DNA of 64,000 nucleotides, taken from positions 1 to 64,000 of the forward strand of contig JAQUVX010000023.1 of NCBI GenBank assembly GCA_028693165.1, read 5' to 3'. How positions within the stretch are numbered: the first letter of the stretch is position 1; the number at the start of each line of letters is the position of its first letter. Below, piece after piece: positions 36,650 to 45,249 of this stretch. A program made the translations under genes and the position numbers. The notes below the pieces were generated by a model, which was not told the DNA's origin, made no database searches, and saw only the letters and a program-made list of their open reading frames with translations. This DNA comes from Lachnospiraceae bacterium (GTDB lineage Bacteria; Bacillota; Clostridia; Lachnospirales; Lachnospiraceae).

Positions 36650-37651
36650 TTATTTTGCAGCGCCGAACAGCTCGGTCAGATCCTTGTAATCGTTGTCCCA
36701 TGCTGTGGTGAAGTCTGCGGTGTTCATCCAGCCCTGTCTCTGATCCAGACCCTCGCCCTTAGCCCAGTTCTGGAAGTCCTCAGATGCAACTGCCTTCTCT
36801 GCTGCTGCCTCGAATGCCTTCAGTGCCGCCTCCGGAGTTCCTTCGGTGTAGAAGATTCCTCTTGCCGGTCCAAAGAAGCAGTCCAGACCAAGCTTACCTG
36901 CACTCTCAACGTTCTCATAACCAGCCATGGTCAGTGGCTCTTCGGTACAGGACATGATTACTTTCATATCGCCAGATGCTACCATTGCAGAAACCTCAGC
37001 AGGTCCTACGCAAGCCAGATCTACGTGGCCTCCGATCACGTCTGCGTTCAGCTGAGAACCCTCGGTGTAAGCAACTGCCTCAACCGATCCCTCAAAACCA
37101 GCCTCTACACATGCTGCATCCAGACCGGTGATGGTCATAACGCCGCATTTTACTTTGCCAGGATTTGCATCAACATACGCTTTCAGCTCTTCGTAGTTGT
37201 TGTACGGAGAATTCTTGCCGGTTACGAATACGTTGCAGTCATGCACCAGCTGTACCAGCGGATGAATGGTTCCGTATACATCGTAGTCGGTTGCTCCGGA
37301 AATCTGTGCTAACAGTGGGGACGGAGTACACAGCAAATAGGTATAACCATCTGCCGGCTGCTGTGCTGCGAACTGTACGCCGGTAACACCGCCTGCACCT
37401 GCTTTATTGTTAACGACTACCTTTACACCGATCTCTTTTTCCAGTGCGGTAGCAAACTGTCTCAGGGTTGTATCAGCGCCGCCGCCGGTACCCCACGGAC
37501 AGATGATCTCAATGTTGCGCTCCCATTTCCACTCGCCGTCTGCTGCCGCTGCTTTGTCTCCGCCGCCGGTGCTTCCGCTTCCGCTGCTGCATGCGGTCAT
37601 ACTCAGTGCAAGTGCTGCTGCCAATACCATGCTCAGTAATTTCTTTTTCAT
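36650..37651 (-). CDS. tctC: Tripartite tricarboxylate transporter binding lipoprotein TctC
   Basis: 333 residues from ATG 37651 (AAAGGAGAG upstream). The signal peptide ends in the lipobox MTAC; the mature part follows the Bug/TctC pattern (IEIICPWGTGGGADTTLRQFA, KAGAGGVTGVQFAAQQPADGYTYLL). The ligand, a carboxylate in known members, cannot be read from sequence. First gene of tctCBA. A reading 30 codons longer is the untranslated leader. Confidence 0.93.
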   Translation of the reverse strand: MKKKLLSMVLAAALALSMTACSSGSGSTGGGDKAAAADGEWKWERNIEIICPWGTGGGADTTLRQFATALEKEIGVKVVVNNKAGAGGVTGVQFAAQQPADGYTYLLCTPSPLLAQISGATDYDVYGTIHPLVQLVHDCNVFVTGKNSPYNNYEELKAYVDANPGKVKCGVMTITGLDAACVEAGFEGSVEAVAYTEGSQLNADVIGGHVDLACVGPAEVSAMVASGDMKVIMSCTEEPLTMAGYENVESAGKLGLDCFFGPARGIFYTEGTPEAALKAFEAAAEKAVASEDFQNWAKGEGLDQRQGWMNTADFTTAWDNDYKDLTELFGAAK

Positions 37652-37746
37652 ATTACGCTCTCCTTTTATATATAAAAATTTTATGGAAGAATTCGTCTGC
37701 TTCGCATCATCTGCGTCACAAGGAATCTCCTCCCCCTTCAATGCTC

Positions 37747-37775
37747 ATTTTAGCAGTTTCAGCAGAAATATTCAA
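37747..37775 (-). promoter_or_regulatory. Promoter of tctCBA
   Basis: Minus strand: TTGAAT (37770-37775), 17-bp spacer, TAAAAT (37747-37752) with extended TGC. About 90 bases of leader follow, with a strong ribosome site near 37730 ahead of a 12-codon frame (GTG to TAA). Confidence 0.7.
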
Positions 37776-37841
37776 GTAGTTTCTATGCAGTTTGCACAAC
37801 TTTGGTAGAAATCAACAAGCTCATAATTGTGCAGTTATGCC

Positions 37842-37870
37842 AAATATAGCATTTTCCTTATGCTATATTT
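37842..37870. promoter_or_regulatory. Dyad upstream of the tct promoter
   Basis: AAATATAGCAT (37842-37852) and its exact complement (37860-37870) around seven bases, 67-95 bases upstream of the -35. A possible regulator site; no regulator gene is adjacent. Confidence 0.45.
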
Positions 37871-37884
37871 TTCCAATACAACGC

Positions 37885-37916
37885 AAAAACGAACCTTTCC
37901 GTTCCATAGGTTCGTT
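37885..37916 (-). terminator. Terminator after the phosphoglycerate mutase operon
   Basis: AACGAACCT (37888-37896) pairs with AGGTTCGTT (37908-37916); TTTTTG follows on the minus strand. Confidence 0.8.
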
Positions 37917-37960
37917 CTTATGCTATTCATAGTTTGGGATTTATTGTAAATTATGTCAAA

Positions 37961-39160
37961 TCAGCTCAACAGCTTTTTCATCAGTTTATAGCCCTGATCC
38001 ACGTATTTTCCAGTGCTTTTCCCTGTTTCTTCGGTATAAGTATCGATACCGGACGCCACAGGCGCATCGCTGCGATACAGCAGATACGGGATCGGATCGG
38101 AAATATGTGTCTTGATTGCAATCGGGGTCGGATGATCCGGCATGACGAGAATCGCATACTCCTCCCCAGCCGCCTTCAGCCCTTCCAGCAGCGGTCCGAC
38201 GATCTCCTCGTCGATCAGCTCGATCGCGCGGATCTTGCCCTCCAGGTCTCCGTGATGTCCGCATTCGTCCGGTGCTTCCACATGTATGTAGACCAGATCC
38301 TGGCCGTCCAGCAGCGTCTTAAGTGCCGCCTCGCCCTTGCCCTTAAAATTCGTATCGATATTGCCGGTTGCACCCTCGACCTCGATGACCTTCATCCCGG
38401 CGCAGAGACCGATTCCCTTGATCAGATCCACAGCAGAGATCACAGACCCCTTCACGCCGTAGGCCGCCTCAAATTTTGAGACACCCGGACGGGTTCCCTC
38501 GCCCCACAGCCAGATCGAATTGGCCGGGTTAAGGCCCCGTGCCTGACGATCCCGGTTGACCGGGTGATCCTTTAAGACCTCGTAGCTGCGCTTCATCAGA
38601 TCCAGAATGACCGGATTGTGCGGCAGATACTCCGTGATCGCTCTGTCTGAAATGTCGTGAGGTGGAGTCAGATTCAAGCCGACCGGGCCGTGATGCCAGA
38701 TCATGCAGTGACGGTAGCTGATACCCGGATAGAATAAACGCTCGTCGGTGCGGAAGGCCTGATCCACCGCACGGATCAGCTCTGCTGCCTCCGCCGTGGT
38801 GATCTCTCCGGAACTGTAATCCATCATCGTCTTGTCCGCGTACTCCGGCTCGTCCGACAGTGTGACCAGATTGCAGCGAAATGCCACATCCGTATCCTTC
38901 ATCTCGATTCCGATGCTGACCGCCTCAAGGGGAGACCGCCCGGTATAGCAGGTCAGCGGATCATATCCCATAGCGGACAGATTTGCCACATCGCTTCCCG
39001 GCTTCATCCCGTCCGGCACAGTCTTTACCATGCCAAGCTCGCCGCCGCGGGCCAGCCGGTCGATATTTGGCTTCTTTGCCGCCGCAAGCGGCGTCCGGCC
39101 GCCCAGCTCCTCCATGGGATAATCCGCCATTCCATCTCCAAGCATCACAATATATTTCAT
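37961..39160 (-). CDS. apgM: Cofactor-independent phosphoglycerate mutase, archaeal type
   Basis: 399 residues of the alkaline-phosphatase superfamily: MLGDGMADYPM with the first metal ligand, the phospho-acceptor region PGSDVANLSAMGYDP (Ser in DVANLS), HVEAPDECGHHGD and VMPDHPTPIAIKTH for the remaining ligands. It interconverts 3- and 2-phosphoglycerate in glycolysis. Shorter than bacterial GpmI (about 510). The start overlaps the aroK stop (ATGA). Confidence 0.92.
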   Translation of the reverse strand: MKYIVMLGDGMADYPMEELGGRTPLAAAKKPNIDRLARGGELGMVKTVPDGMKPGSDVANLSAMGYDPLTCYTGRSPLEAVSIGIEMKDTDVAFRCNLVTLSDEPEYADKTMMDYSSGEITTAEAAELIRAVDQAFRTDERLFYPGISYRHCMIWHHGPVGLNLTPPHDISDRAITEYLPHNPVILDLMKRSYEVLKDHPVNRDRQARGLNPANSIWLWGEGTRPGVSKFEAAYGVKGSVISAVDLIKGIGLCAGMKVIEVEGATGNIDTNFKGKGEAALKTLLDGQDLVYIHVEAPDECGHHGDLEGKIRAIELIDEEIVGPLLEGLKAAGEEYAILVMPDHPTPIAIKTHISDPIPYLLYRSDAPVASGIDTYTEETGKSTGKYVDQGYKLMKKLLS

Positions 39161-39663
39161 GATTTTCCCTCCATCATCGCCCGCAGCTCGTCCACGGTCT
39201 GTCCCGGAGTCCTGCCGGATTCATCCACCGTGATATCTGCATAGCGTTCATAATACGGAATCCGTTCCTCATACAGATCGCGAAGGGTCATGCCGTCCTT
39301 CAGTGCCACACCGCGATCCTTTAAGTCTCCCAGACGTTCCTCCACATCCTCATAACTCAGCTTCAGATAGATGACCGTGCTGATCTCCTTCAAATGTGCC
39401 ATTGCCTTCTCGCCGTAGATCACGCTGCCGCCCGGTGCGATAACCGAGTGACACACCTCCAGCTCGCTGTTGATCTGGTCCTCCACCTCAAGAAATCCCT
39501 CCGTGCCGACCTCGTCGATGATCTCCTTTAACAGCTTTCCGGTCTTATCCTGAATCACGATATCCACATCCACAAAGGAAAAGCCGAGGCGCTTCGCCAG
39601 AAGCACGCCGACCGTGCTCTTGCCCGAAGCCGGCATCCCAATCAAGGTTATGTTGCTCTTCAT
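39157..39663 (-). CDS. aroK: Shikimate kinase
   Basis: 168 residues: P-loop GMPASGKST near the N-terminus, the FVDVDIVIQDKTGK shikimate-binding Asp region, GGSVIY and the lid segment. Phosphorylates shikimate in aromatic amino-acid synthesis. It overlaps both neighbours by four bases, so it is cotranscribed with the pyrophosphatase and mutase genes although no other aro gene is near. Confidence 0.92.
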   Translation of the reverse strand: MKSNITLIGMPASGKSTVGVLLAKRLGFSFVDVDIVIQDKTGKLLKEIIDEVGTEGFLEVEDQINSELEVCHSVIAPGGSVIYGEKAMAHLKEISTVIYLKLSYEDVEERLGDLKDRGVALKDGMTLRDLYEERIPYYERYADITVDESGRTPGQTVDELRAMMEGKS

Positions 39664-40238
39664 TTCTTTGTTCTCCTGTCCTTTTTCACGGAATATCCGA
39701 AGGTTCCAAGCCGTTTCCCCAGTTCAAAGTAAGTCCCGTGGGAATAGGCAACCAGCCTGCTGTCATTCAGATGAAAGGTTCCGTTTTTATCCATATATTT
39801 TTCGTCCACCGTGACGCCGACCACCTCGGCCAGGAACAGATCGTGACTTCCCAGCTCCAGAATCTGCGTCACCCTGCATTCCAGGTTCAGCGGACTCTCT
39901 GCAATCCCCGGTGCCGAAATATGCTGCGATTCCTGCGCCGTCAGATGCATTTCCCGAAACTTGTCCACCGTCCGCCCCGACTTGACACCGCAGTAATCCG
40001 TCGCAAAGGCCAGATCAGAGGTCACCAGATTCACGACAAAATTCCCGGTCTCGGAGATGATAGCATGGGAATGCCGCTCCTTGCGGACAGAGATCGAAAG
40101 CATCGCCGGATCGGAACAGACCGTCCCCGCCCAGGCCACCGTGATAATATTGGGACGTTCTCCCGGCCTCTGACAGCTTACCATCACGGCCGGAACCGGG
40201 TACAGCATATTTCCGCCTTTCCAGTGTTGTTTCCCCAT
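39660..40238 (-). CDS. Flavin reductase-like FMN-binding protein
   Basis: 192 residues with the split-barrel flavin reductase fold: MLYPVPAVMVSCQRPGERPNIITVAWAGTVCSDPAMLSISV and the GNFVVNLV strand, with FDxC-like region DLAFATDYCGVKSG. Likely binds FMN and a nicotinamide or other reductant; substrate unknown. It follows the pyrophosphatase gene by three bases. Confidence 0.85.
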   Translation of the reverse strand: MGKQHWKGGNMLYPVPAVMVSCQRPGERPNIITVAWAGTVCSDPAMLSISVRKERHSHAIISETGNFVVNLVTSDLAFATDYCGVKSGRTVDKFREMHLTAQESQHISAPGIAESPLNLECRVTQILELGSHDLFLAEVVGVTVDEKYMDKNGTFHLNDSRLVAYSHGTYFELGKRLGTFGYSVKKDRRTKK

Positions 40239-40241
40239 CGG

Positions 40242-41915
40242 CTATACCTCGCAGGCAATCATGATTGCCGGAATCAACTGCTTCTTTCTCGATACCACGC
40301 CCGGAAGCTTCACGATGCAGTCCTTCATCTCCGCGTTGGTCTCCTCCACGTCCACGTGGAATGCATTTTGAACGAGACTCTCCGCCCCTGCGCCTTCGCA
40401 CAGAAGCTCTGTGGACTCCGTCAGAATATTGGTCAGCATGAAGAACATCATGTCCACGCCATGCTCCTTGTGCGCCTTCTTAAGATAGGGAAGCAGCCGC
40501 TCCTTTAAGCTGACCAGCTCGCCGGCATTTAGGGAACTGATCTGTCCCACACCGAAGGAAACCTTGCCCGCGCTAAAGCGTTTGAAGTCCTGATAGAAGA
40601 TCTCCTCATCGCTCTTTGCCTTTAAGTTGCTTCCTGCCGCGAACATATCCGCAGCATACTGGTCGATATCGATCCCGGCCACACCGGCGAGTGCCAGCGC
40701 TGCCACGCGGTCGATCTCCGTACAGGTCGGCGAGCGGAACAGCAGGGTATCCGAGATGATCGCGCTGCACAGCAGTCCGGCGGTCTTCTTGTCAATCTTA
40801 ACATTGCTTTCATTATACATCTGATAGACGATGGTGGCCGTACAGCCCAGCGGCTGATTGCGGAAGAATACCGGCGCGATCGTCTCCACCGTTCCCAGCT
40901 TATGATGATCGATGATCTCCATGATCTCCGCATTCTCAATGCCGTCCACGGCCTGATTCTTCTCATTATGATCCACCAGAATGATCTGCTTGCCGTGCGC
41001 ACCCAGCAGGTTCCGGCGTGAAATCATGCCCTTGTACTTGCCGTCTTTGTCCAGAATCGGGAAATCGCGGTGACGCTTGCTCGCCATGACGTCCTTGATC
41101 TCGTCAATAAAGTCTGTGTCCTCGAAGGTGATCAGGTTCTCGGTCTTCATAAAATAGCTGATCGGCATACTCTGATTGATCAGACGTGCTGCCGTGTAGG
41201 TGTCATAAGGGGTGGTAATGATGGTGCAGCCGCGCTCCTGCGCCAGCTTGCGGATGGTCATGGACACCGCCGCGCCCTCGCAGACGACGATGCAGTCCGC
41301 CTCCATCTCGATCGCACACAGCTGGGATTCATAGCGGTTTCCCAGAATAACCAGGTCATGCGGCGCGATATAATACTCCATCATGTCCGGATTGGCCGCT
41401 GCAATCAGCACCTTTCCTTCCTCAAAATAGGCTTCCTCACTGCCGATCGCCATCGCGCCCTCCAGCGTCTCCACGATGTTGCTGTACTGGGTACGCGCCT
41501 TGGACAAAATGCTGCTGTCATACACGTTCATGTAGGATTTGGTGATATCGCCGACTGTGATCAGACCCTCCAGCACATCCCCGGAGCTGACAGCCGGGAT
41601 GGTCACCACGTTGGCATCCTGCATCAGATTCCAGGCCTTTTTCAGGGAAATATTGCGGTCCACACCTTTCGTCTCACGAATCTCGATATCCCGCACCTGC
41701 GTCTTGACGTTCTCCACCAGCTTCGGTGCCTCCACACCGAAATGATGCAGCACAAACTGGGTCTCCTCATTCACATGACCGGCCCGGCCCGGAATATAGT
41801 CCTTGCCTGTCACCGCGGACTTTAAGTTCGCATAGCAGATCGCAGAACAGATCGAATCCGTATCCGGGTTCTTATGGCCGATTACAATCGTTTTTCTTCT
41901 TCGCTCTTCTGACAT
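40242..41915 (-). CDS. ppaC: CBS-domain manganese-dependent inorganic pyrophosphatase (family II)
   Basis: 557 residues. DHH domain motif GHKNPDTDSICSA at the N-terminus, then an inserted regulatory region with two CBS domains (KKAWNLMQDANVVTIPAV and EIKDVMASKRHRDFPILD) around a DRTGG domain, then IIDHHKLG and the DHHA2 domain ending RKKQLIPAIM. Enzymes of this layout are inhibited by AMP or ADP and activated by diadenosine polyphosphates, so pyrophosphate breakdown responds to energy charge. ATG 41915 has AAAGGAGG upstream. Confidence 0.93.
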   Translation of the reverse strand: MSEERRRKTIVIGHKNPDTDSICSAICYANLKSAVTGKDYIPGRAGHVNEETQFVLHHFGVEAPKLVENVKTQVRDIEIRETKGVDRNISLKKAWNLMQDANVVTIPAVSSGDVLEGLITVGDITKSYMNVYDSSILSKARTQYSNIVETLEGAMAIGSEEAYFEEGKVLIAAANPDMMEYYIAPHDLVILGNRYESQLCAIEMEADCIVVCEGAAVSMTIRKLAQERGCTIITTPYDTYTAARLINQSMPISYFMKTENLITFEDTDFIDEIKDVMASKRHRDFPILDKDGKYKGMISRRNLLGAHGKQIILVDHNEKNQAVDGIENAEIMEIIDHHKLGTVETIAPVFFRNQPLGCTATIVYQMYNESNVKIDKKTAGLLCSAIISDTLLFRSPTCTEIDRVAALALAGVAGIDIDQYAADMFAAGSNLKAKSDEEIFYQDFKRFSAGKVSFGVGQISSLNAGELVSLKERLLPYLKKAHKEHGVDMMFFMLTNILTESTELLCEGAGAESLVQNAFHVDVEETNAEMKDCIVKLPGVVSRKKQLIPAIMIACEV

Positions 41916-41941
41916 AGATCCTCCTTTGTTTGTAATCATTT

Positions 41942-42032
41942 TTCACAATTTGAAAATCATTTTTTTGATTCTGTTGTTCACTTTAACTACATTTCACAAT
42001 CTATTTACAATATGTTCATATTTTATTCACAA
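41942..42032. promoter_or_regulatory. Three TTCACAA repeats upstream of ppaC
   Basis: Exact TTCACAA at 41942-41948, 41993-41999 and 42026-42032, all in one orientation, in an AT-rich region with no convincing minus-strand promoter. Possibly binding half-sites; weak evidence. Confidence 0.3.
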
Positions 42033-42052
42033 CTATTTCCTATACTAAAGCT

Positions 42053-42167
42053 ATAAAAAATCAAGGTTGTAACTTGATTGAACAGTCAAATTGCACATAG
42101 ATTTTTCATAATTGCCCCGGTTGGATGCGAGTCCACCGGGGTCTCCTCATGTTATAACCTGTTTTTC
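42053..42167 (+). ncRNA. Small structured RNA, unidentified family
   Basis: A -10 box TATACT (42041-42046) gives a start near 42053. The RNA folds into a closing helix AGGTTGTAAC (42064-42073) with GTTATAACCT (42151-42160), ten pairs with one G-U, enclosing TTGA/TCAA (42074-42089) and a strong hairpin CCCCGG-T-TGGA / TCCA-CCGGGG (42115-42141) with loop TGCGAG. GTTTTTC follows the closing helix, as in a terminator, which fixes the strand. The 3' end matches bases 19-39 of the window. It does not fit 6S, SRP RNA, tmRNA or RNase P by layout. Confidence 0.6.
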
Positions 42168-42171
42168 TTTC

Positions 42172-43116
42172 TCAATCCAGAACCAGGCGCGCCGCGCCAT
42201 AAATTCCCGCATCATTGCCGAGCTTTGCCAGACCGATCACACCCTTGTTCTGGGAGATCGGGGTGTACTTCTGATAGCTCCTGTCGATGATATCAATCAG
42301 GAACTGTCCTGCTCTGGACACACCGCCGCCGATGACGAACATCTGCGGGTCCACGGTCATGGCAATCTGTGCCAGCGCCAATCCCAGATAATGTCCCACC
42401 AGCTCCACGACCTCCAATGCCAGCGCATCACCGGCCTTGGCTGCGTCCAAAACGTCCTTCGCCGTAACCTGATCGCCAAACGCGCGCAGAGCGGAAGGTG
42501 CATCGCCAGCCGCCATCTTACGGCGCGCCTCACGTGCGATGCCGGTCGCACTTGCGATCTGCTCCACACAGCCTACGCCGCCACAGTTGCAGTGCTCTGT
42601 CTCTCCCTCGCGGATATGGATATGTCCGATCTCACCGGCCAGACCATGTCTGCCTGCGACAATCTTCTCGTCGATGATCACACCGCCGCCCACGCCGGTG
42701 CCCAATGTCACCATGACGATATCGGTAAATCCCATACCGCCGCCCTGCCACATCTCACCGAGTGCAGCCACATTGGCATCATTGCCGCTGCGGACCAGCA
42801 TTCCGCCCAAAAGCTTACTTAACTCCTGCTGCGGGTTTAAATCGCGCCAGCCAAGATTTACACAGACCTCCACGTAACCGTCCGGCATCACCGGTCCCGG
42901 TACGCCCATCCCGACTCCGATCACATCCTCCGCGCGAATCTCCCTCTCATGAAGCAGCGACAAAATCGATGCAGAAACATCCTCAAGAATGTATCTTCCG
43001 CCATCCTCCTTGCGGGTCGGCACTTCCCACTTCAGCAGCAGCTTTCCATCCTCCCGGAACAATCCAAGCTTTACCGACGTCCCGCCAATATCAACACCAA
43101 TGCATTTTTTCTCCAT
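42172..43116 (-). CDS. glk: Glucokinase (ROK family)
   Basis: 314 residues: GVDIGGTSVKLGLF ATP-binding motif, GVPGPVMPDG, catalytic region RSGNDANVAALGE, and the ROK zinc site with CNCGGVGCVEQ near 170-180. Phosphorylates glucose to feed glycolysis. ATG 43116 has AAAGGGG upstream. Together with pgi at 60809 and apgM it makes the window rich in glycolysis genes. Confidence 0.93.
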   Translation of the reverse strand: MEKKCIGVDIGGTSVKLGLFREDGKLLLKWEVPTRKEDGGRYILEDVSASILSLLHEREIRAEDVIGVGMGVPGPVMPDGYVEVCVNLGWRDLNPQQELSKLLGGMLVRSGNDANVAALGEMWQGGGMGFTDIVMVTLGTGVGGGVIIDEKIVAGRHGLAGEIGHIHIREGETEHCNCGGVGCVEQIASATGIAREARRKMAAGDAPSALRAFGDQVTAKDVLDAAKAGDALALEVVELVGHYLGLALAQIAMTVDPQMFVIGGGVSRAGQFLIDIIDRSYQKYTPISQNKGVIGLAKLGNDAGIYGAARLVLD

Positions 43117-43176
43117 AATAATTCCCCTTTCTGTCCTTTTTCCTGCCCTTCTCCGGCCGTTTATTTCTTATCATCG

Positions 43177-43214
43177 AAAGCCGCCCTCCGGCATCATCAC
43201 CGGAAAGCGGCTTT
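43177..43214 (-). terminator. Terminator of transketolase
   Basis: AAAGCCGC (43177-43184) pairs with GCGGCTTT (43207-43214) around an inner CCGG stem, just after the tkt stop. Confidence 0.7.
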
Positions 43215-43222
43215 TCTCCACA

Positions 43223-45211
43223 CTACAGGGACCGTGCAGTCTCCACCACATGGTCTACCGTAAACCCAAAATGCTCAAACAACTGAGCCGCCGGGCCACT
43301 GGCACCAAAGCCGGTCATAGTCACGGTCGCGCCGTCCAGTCCCACATAACGTCCCCAGCCAAAATCGCTCAAGGCCTCAATCGCAACACGTCTGCGCACA
43401 GACTTCGGCAGTACCGATTCCTGATACTCCCTGCTCTGCTCGGCGAACACATCCATACACGGCATGGAAACCACGCGCACACGTCTGCCCTCTGCCTCCA
43501 ATACGGCTTTTGCCTTCACCGCCAGCTCCACCTCGGAGCCGGAAGCCATCAGGATCAGATCCGGAGTGCCCTCGCAGTCTTCCAGCACATAGCCGCCCTT
43601 TAAGGCTTCTTTGCTGCTGCCGGCCATCGGAGCCAGATTCTGTCTTGTCAGCACCAGAGCCGTCGGTGTCTTCTCCGATGCAAGTGCACTGTACCACGCG
43701 GCGGCCGTCTCGGTCGTGTCGCACGGACGGAACACATGGAAGTTCGGCATTGCACGGAACATCGCAAGCTGCTCGATCGGCTCATGGGTCGGGCCGTCCT
43801 CGCCCACACCGATGCTGTCATGGGTGAACACAAAGGTCAGCGGCAGACCCATCAGTGCGGACAACCGTGCCATCGGCTTGGTGTAATCACTGAACACGAA
43901 GAATGTCGCCACGTAAGCCTGCAGGCCGCCGTGCAGCATCATGCCGTTTCCGATCGCGGTCATCGCCAGCTCGCGGACACCGAAATGCATATTTCTCCCC
44001 GCATAGTTCTCTCTGGAGAAATCTCCTTCACCGCCCATATTGGTCTTGTTGGACGGAGCCAGATCTGCGGAACCGCCGATCAGGTTCGGCATCATATCCT
44101 TCAGCCGGTTGATGATCTTGCCGGAAATGCCGCGGGTCGCATCCGCTTTCTCCGGGTTTGCCCAGAAGCTCTCATCCTCCATCAGACTCTGCAGCACTTC
44201 GCTCCTGCCGTCGTAATACTGGTTCCAGAGTGTCTCCATCTCCGGGTATTCCTCGCAGTAGGCAGCAAACATAACCTTCCAGGCTGCTTCCACATCGGCT
44301 TTCTCCTCCGCGGCTCTGCTGAAATGCTCATACACCTCATCCGGCACATAGAACGGCTCTTTGGACGGCCAGTTTAAATTCTCCTTCAGCGCTTCCACGT
44401 TCTCCACTCCCAGAGGCTCGCCGTGCGCGCTTGCCTTGCCCTGCTTCGCCGGACAGCCGTAACCGATCTGCGTCCTGATCGTGATAAAGGACGGGTGCTG
44501 TGTATCTGCCTTCGCCTCCTCAATCGCCCTGCCGATGGCCTCCAGATCATTGCCATCCTCCACAAGAAGCGTCTGGAACCCGAATGCTTCCATGCGCTTT
44601 GTGACATCCTCCGTAAACGCGATGTCGGTGTCTCCCTCGATCGAGATCTTGTTGGAGTCATATAAAACAATCAGCTTGCTCAGTCCCAGCGTACCTGCCA
44701 GAGAAAATGCCTCGGAGGAAATCCCCTCCATCATGCAGCCGTCTCCGCCCAGCGCGAAGGTGTAGTGATCGACAACCGGATACTCTTCTTTATTGAATAC
44801 TTCGGCCAGATGTGCCTCGGCAATCGCCATACCGACTGCCATTCCCATGCCTGCTCCCAGCGGACCCGTGGTCGCCTCCACGCCTACGGTGTGGCGGTAC
44901 TCCGGATGTCCCGGTGTCAGAGAGCCCATCTGACGAAACTGCATCAGGTCTTCCCTGGACAGATCTCCATAGCCAAACAGATGAAGCAGAGAATACAGCA
45001 GCATGGAGCCATGGCCGCCGGACAATACAAAGCGGTCGCGGTTCGCCCATTCCGGATCGGCCGGGTTGTGGTTCATGTGGTTCATCCATAATTCATATGC
45101 CATGGGCGCGCTGCCCAGCGGCAGGCCCGGATGGCCGGAATTTGCTTTCTGGATTGCATCTGCGGATAACACGCGGATGGCGTTAACGGACTGAGTGTCA
45201 ATCATGTTCAT
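43223..45211 (-). CDS. tkt: Transketolase
   Basis: 662 residues: the N-terminal thiamine-diphosphate domain with GHPGLPLG and GDGCMMEG-S motifs, central pyrimidine-binding domain with DSIGVGEDGPTHEPIEQLA, and the C-terminal domain. Non-oxidative pentose phosphate enzyme. AGGAGG precedes ATG 45211. It probably reads from the promoter ahead of the DUF5711 gene, with 38 bases and no terminator between them. Confidence 0.96.
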   Translation of the reverse strand: MNMIDTQSVNAIRVLSADAIQKANSGHPGLPLGSAPMAYELWMNHMNHNPADPEWANRDRFVLSGGHGSMLLYSLLHLFGYGDLSREDLMQFRQMGSLTPGHPEYRHTVGVEATTGPLGAGMGMAVGMAIAEAHLAEVFNKEEYPVVDHYTFALGGDGCMMEGISSEAFSLAGTLGLSKLIVLYDSNKISIEGDTDIAFTEDVTKRMEAFGFQTLLVEDGNDLEAIGRAIEEAKADTQHPSFITIRTQIGYGCPAKQGKASAHGEPLGVENVEALKENLNWPSKEPFYVPDEVYEHFSRAAEEKADVEAAWKVMFAAYCEEYPEMETLWNQYYDGRSEVLQSLMEDESFWANPEKADATRGISGKIINRLKDMMPNLIGGSADLAPSNKTNMGGEGDFSRENYAGRNMHFGVRELAMTAIGNGMMLHGGLQAYVATFFVFSDYTKPMARLSALMGLPLTFVFTHDSIGVGEDGPTHEPIEQLAMFRAMPNFHVFRPCDTTETAAAWYSALASEKTPTALVLTRQNLAPMAGSSKEALKGGYVLEDCEGTPDLILMASGSEVELAVKAKAVLEAEGRRVRVVSMPCMDVFAEQSREYQESVLPKSVRRRVAIEALSDFGWGRYVGLDGATVTMTGFGASGPAAQLFEHFGFTVDHVVETARSL

Positions 45212-45249
45212 TGGTAGAGCCTCCTGTTTGTGGTTTGTGCTTGTTGTTT

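Noticed and set aside
42115-42141. Terminator of glk on the minus strand
   Set aside because: The hairpin has no U tract on the minus strand (AATTATG follows). The U tract fits the plus-strand RNA instead.
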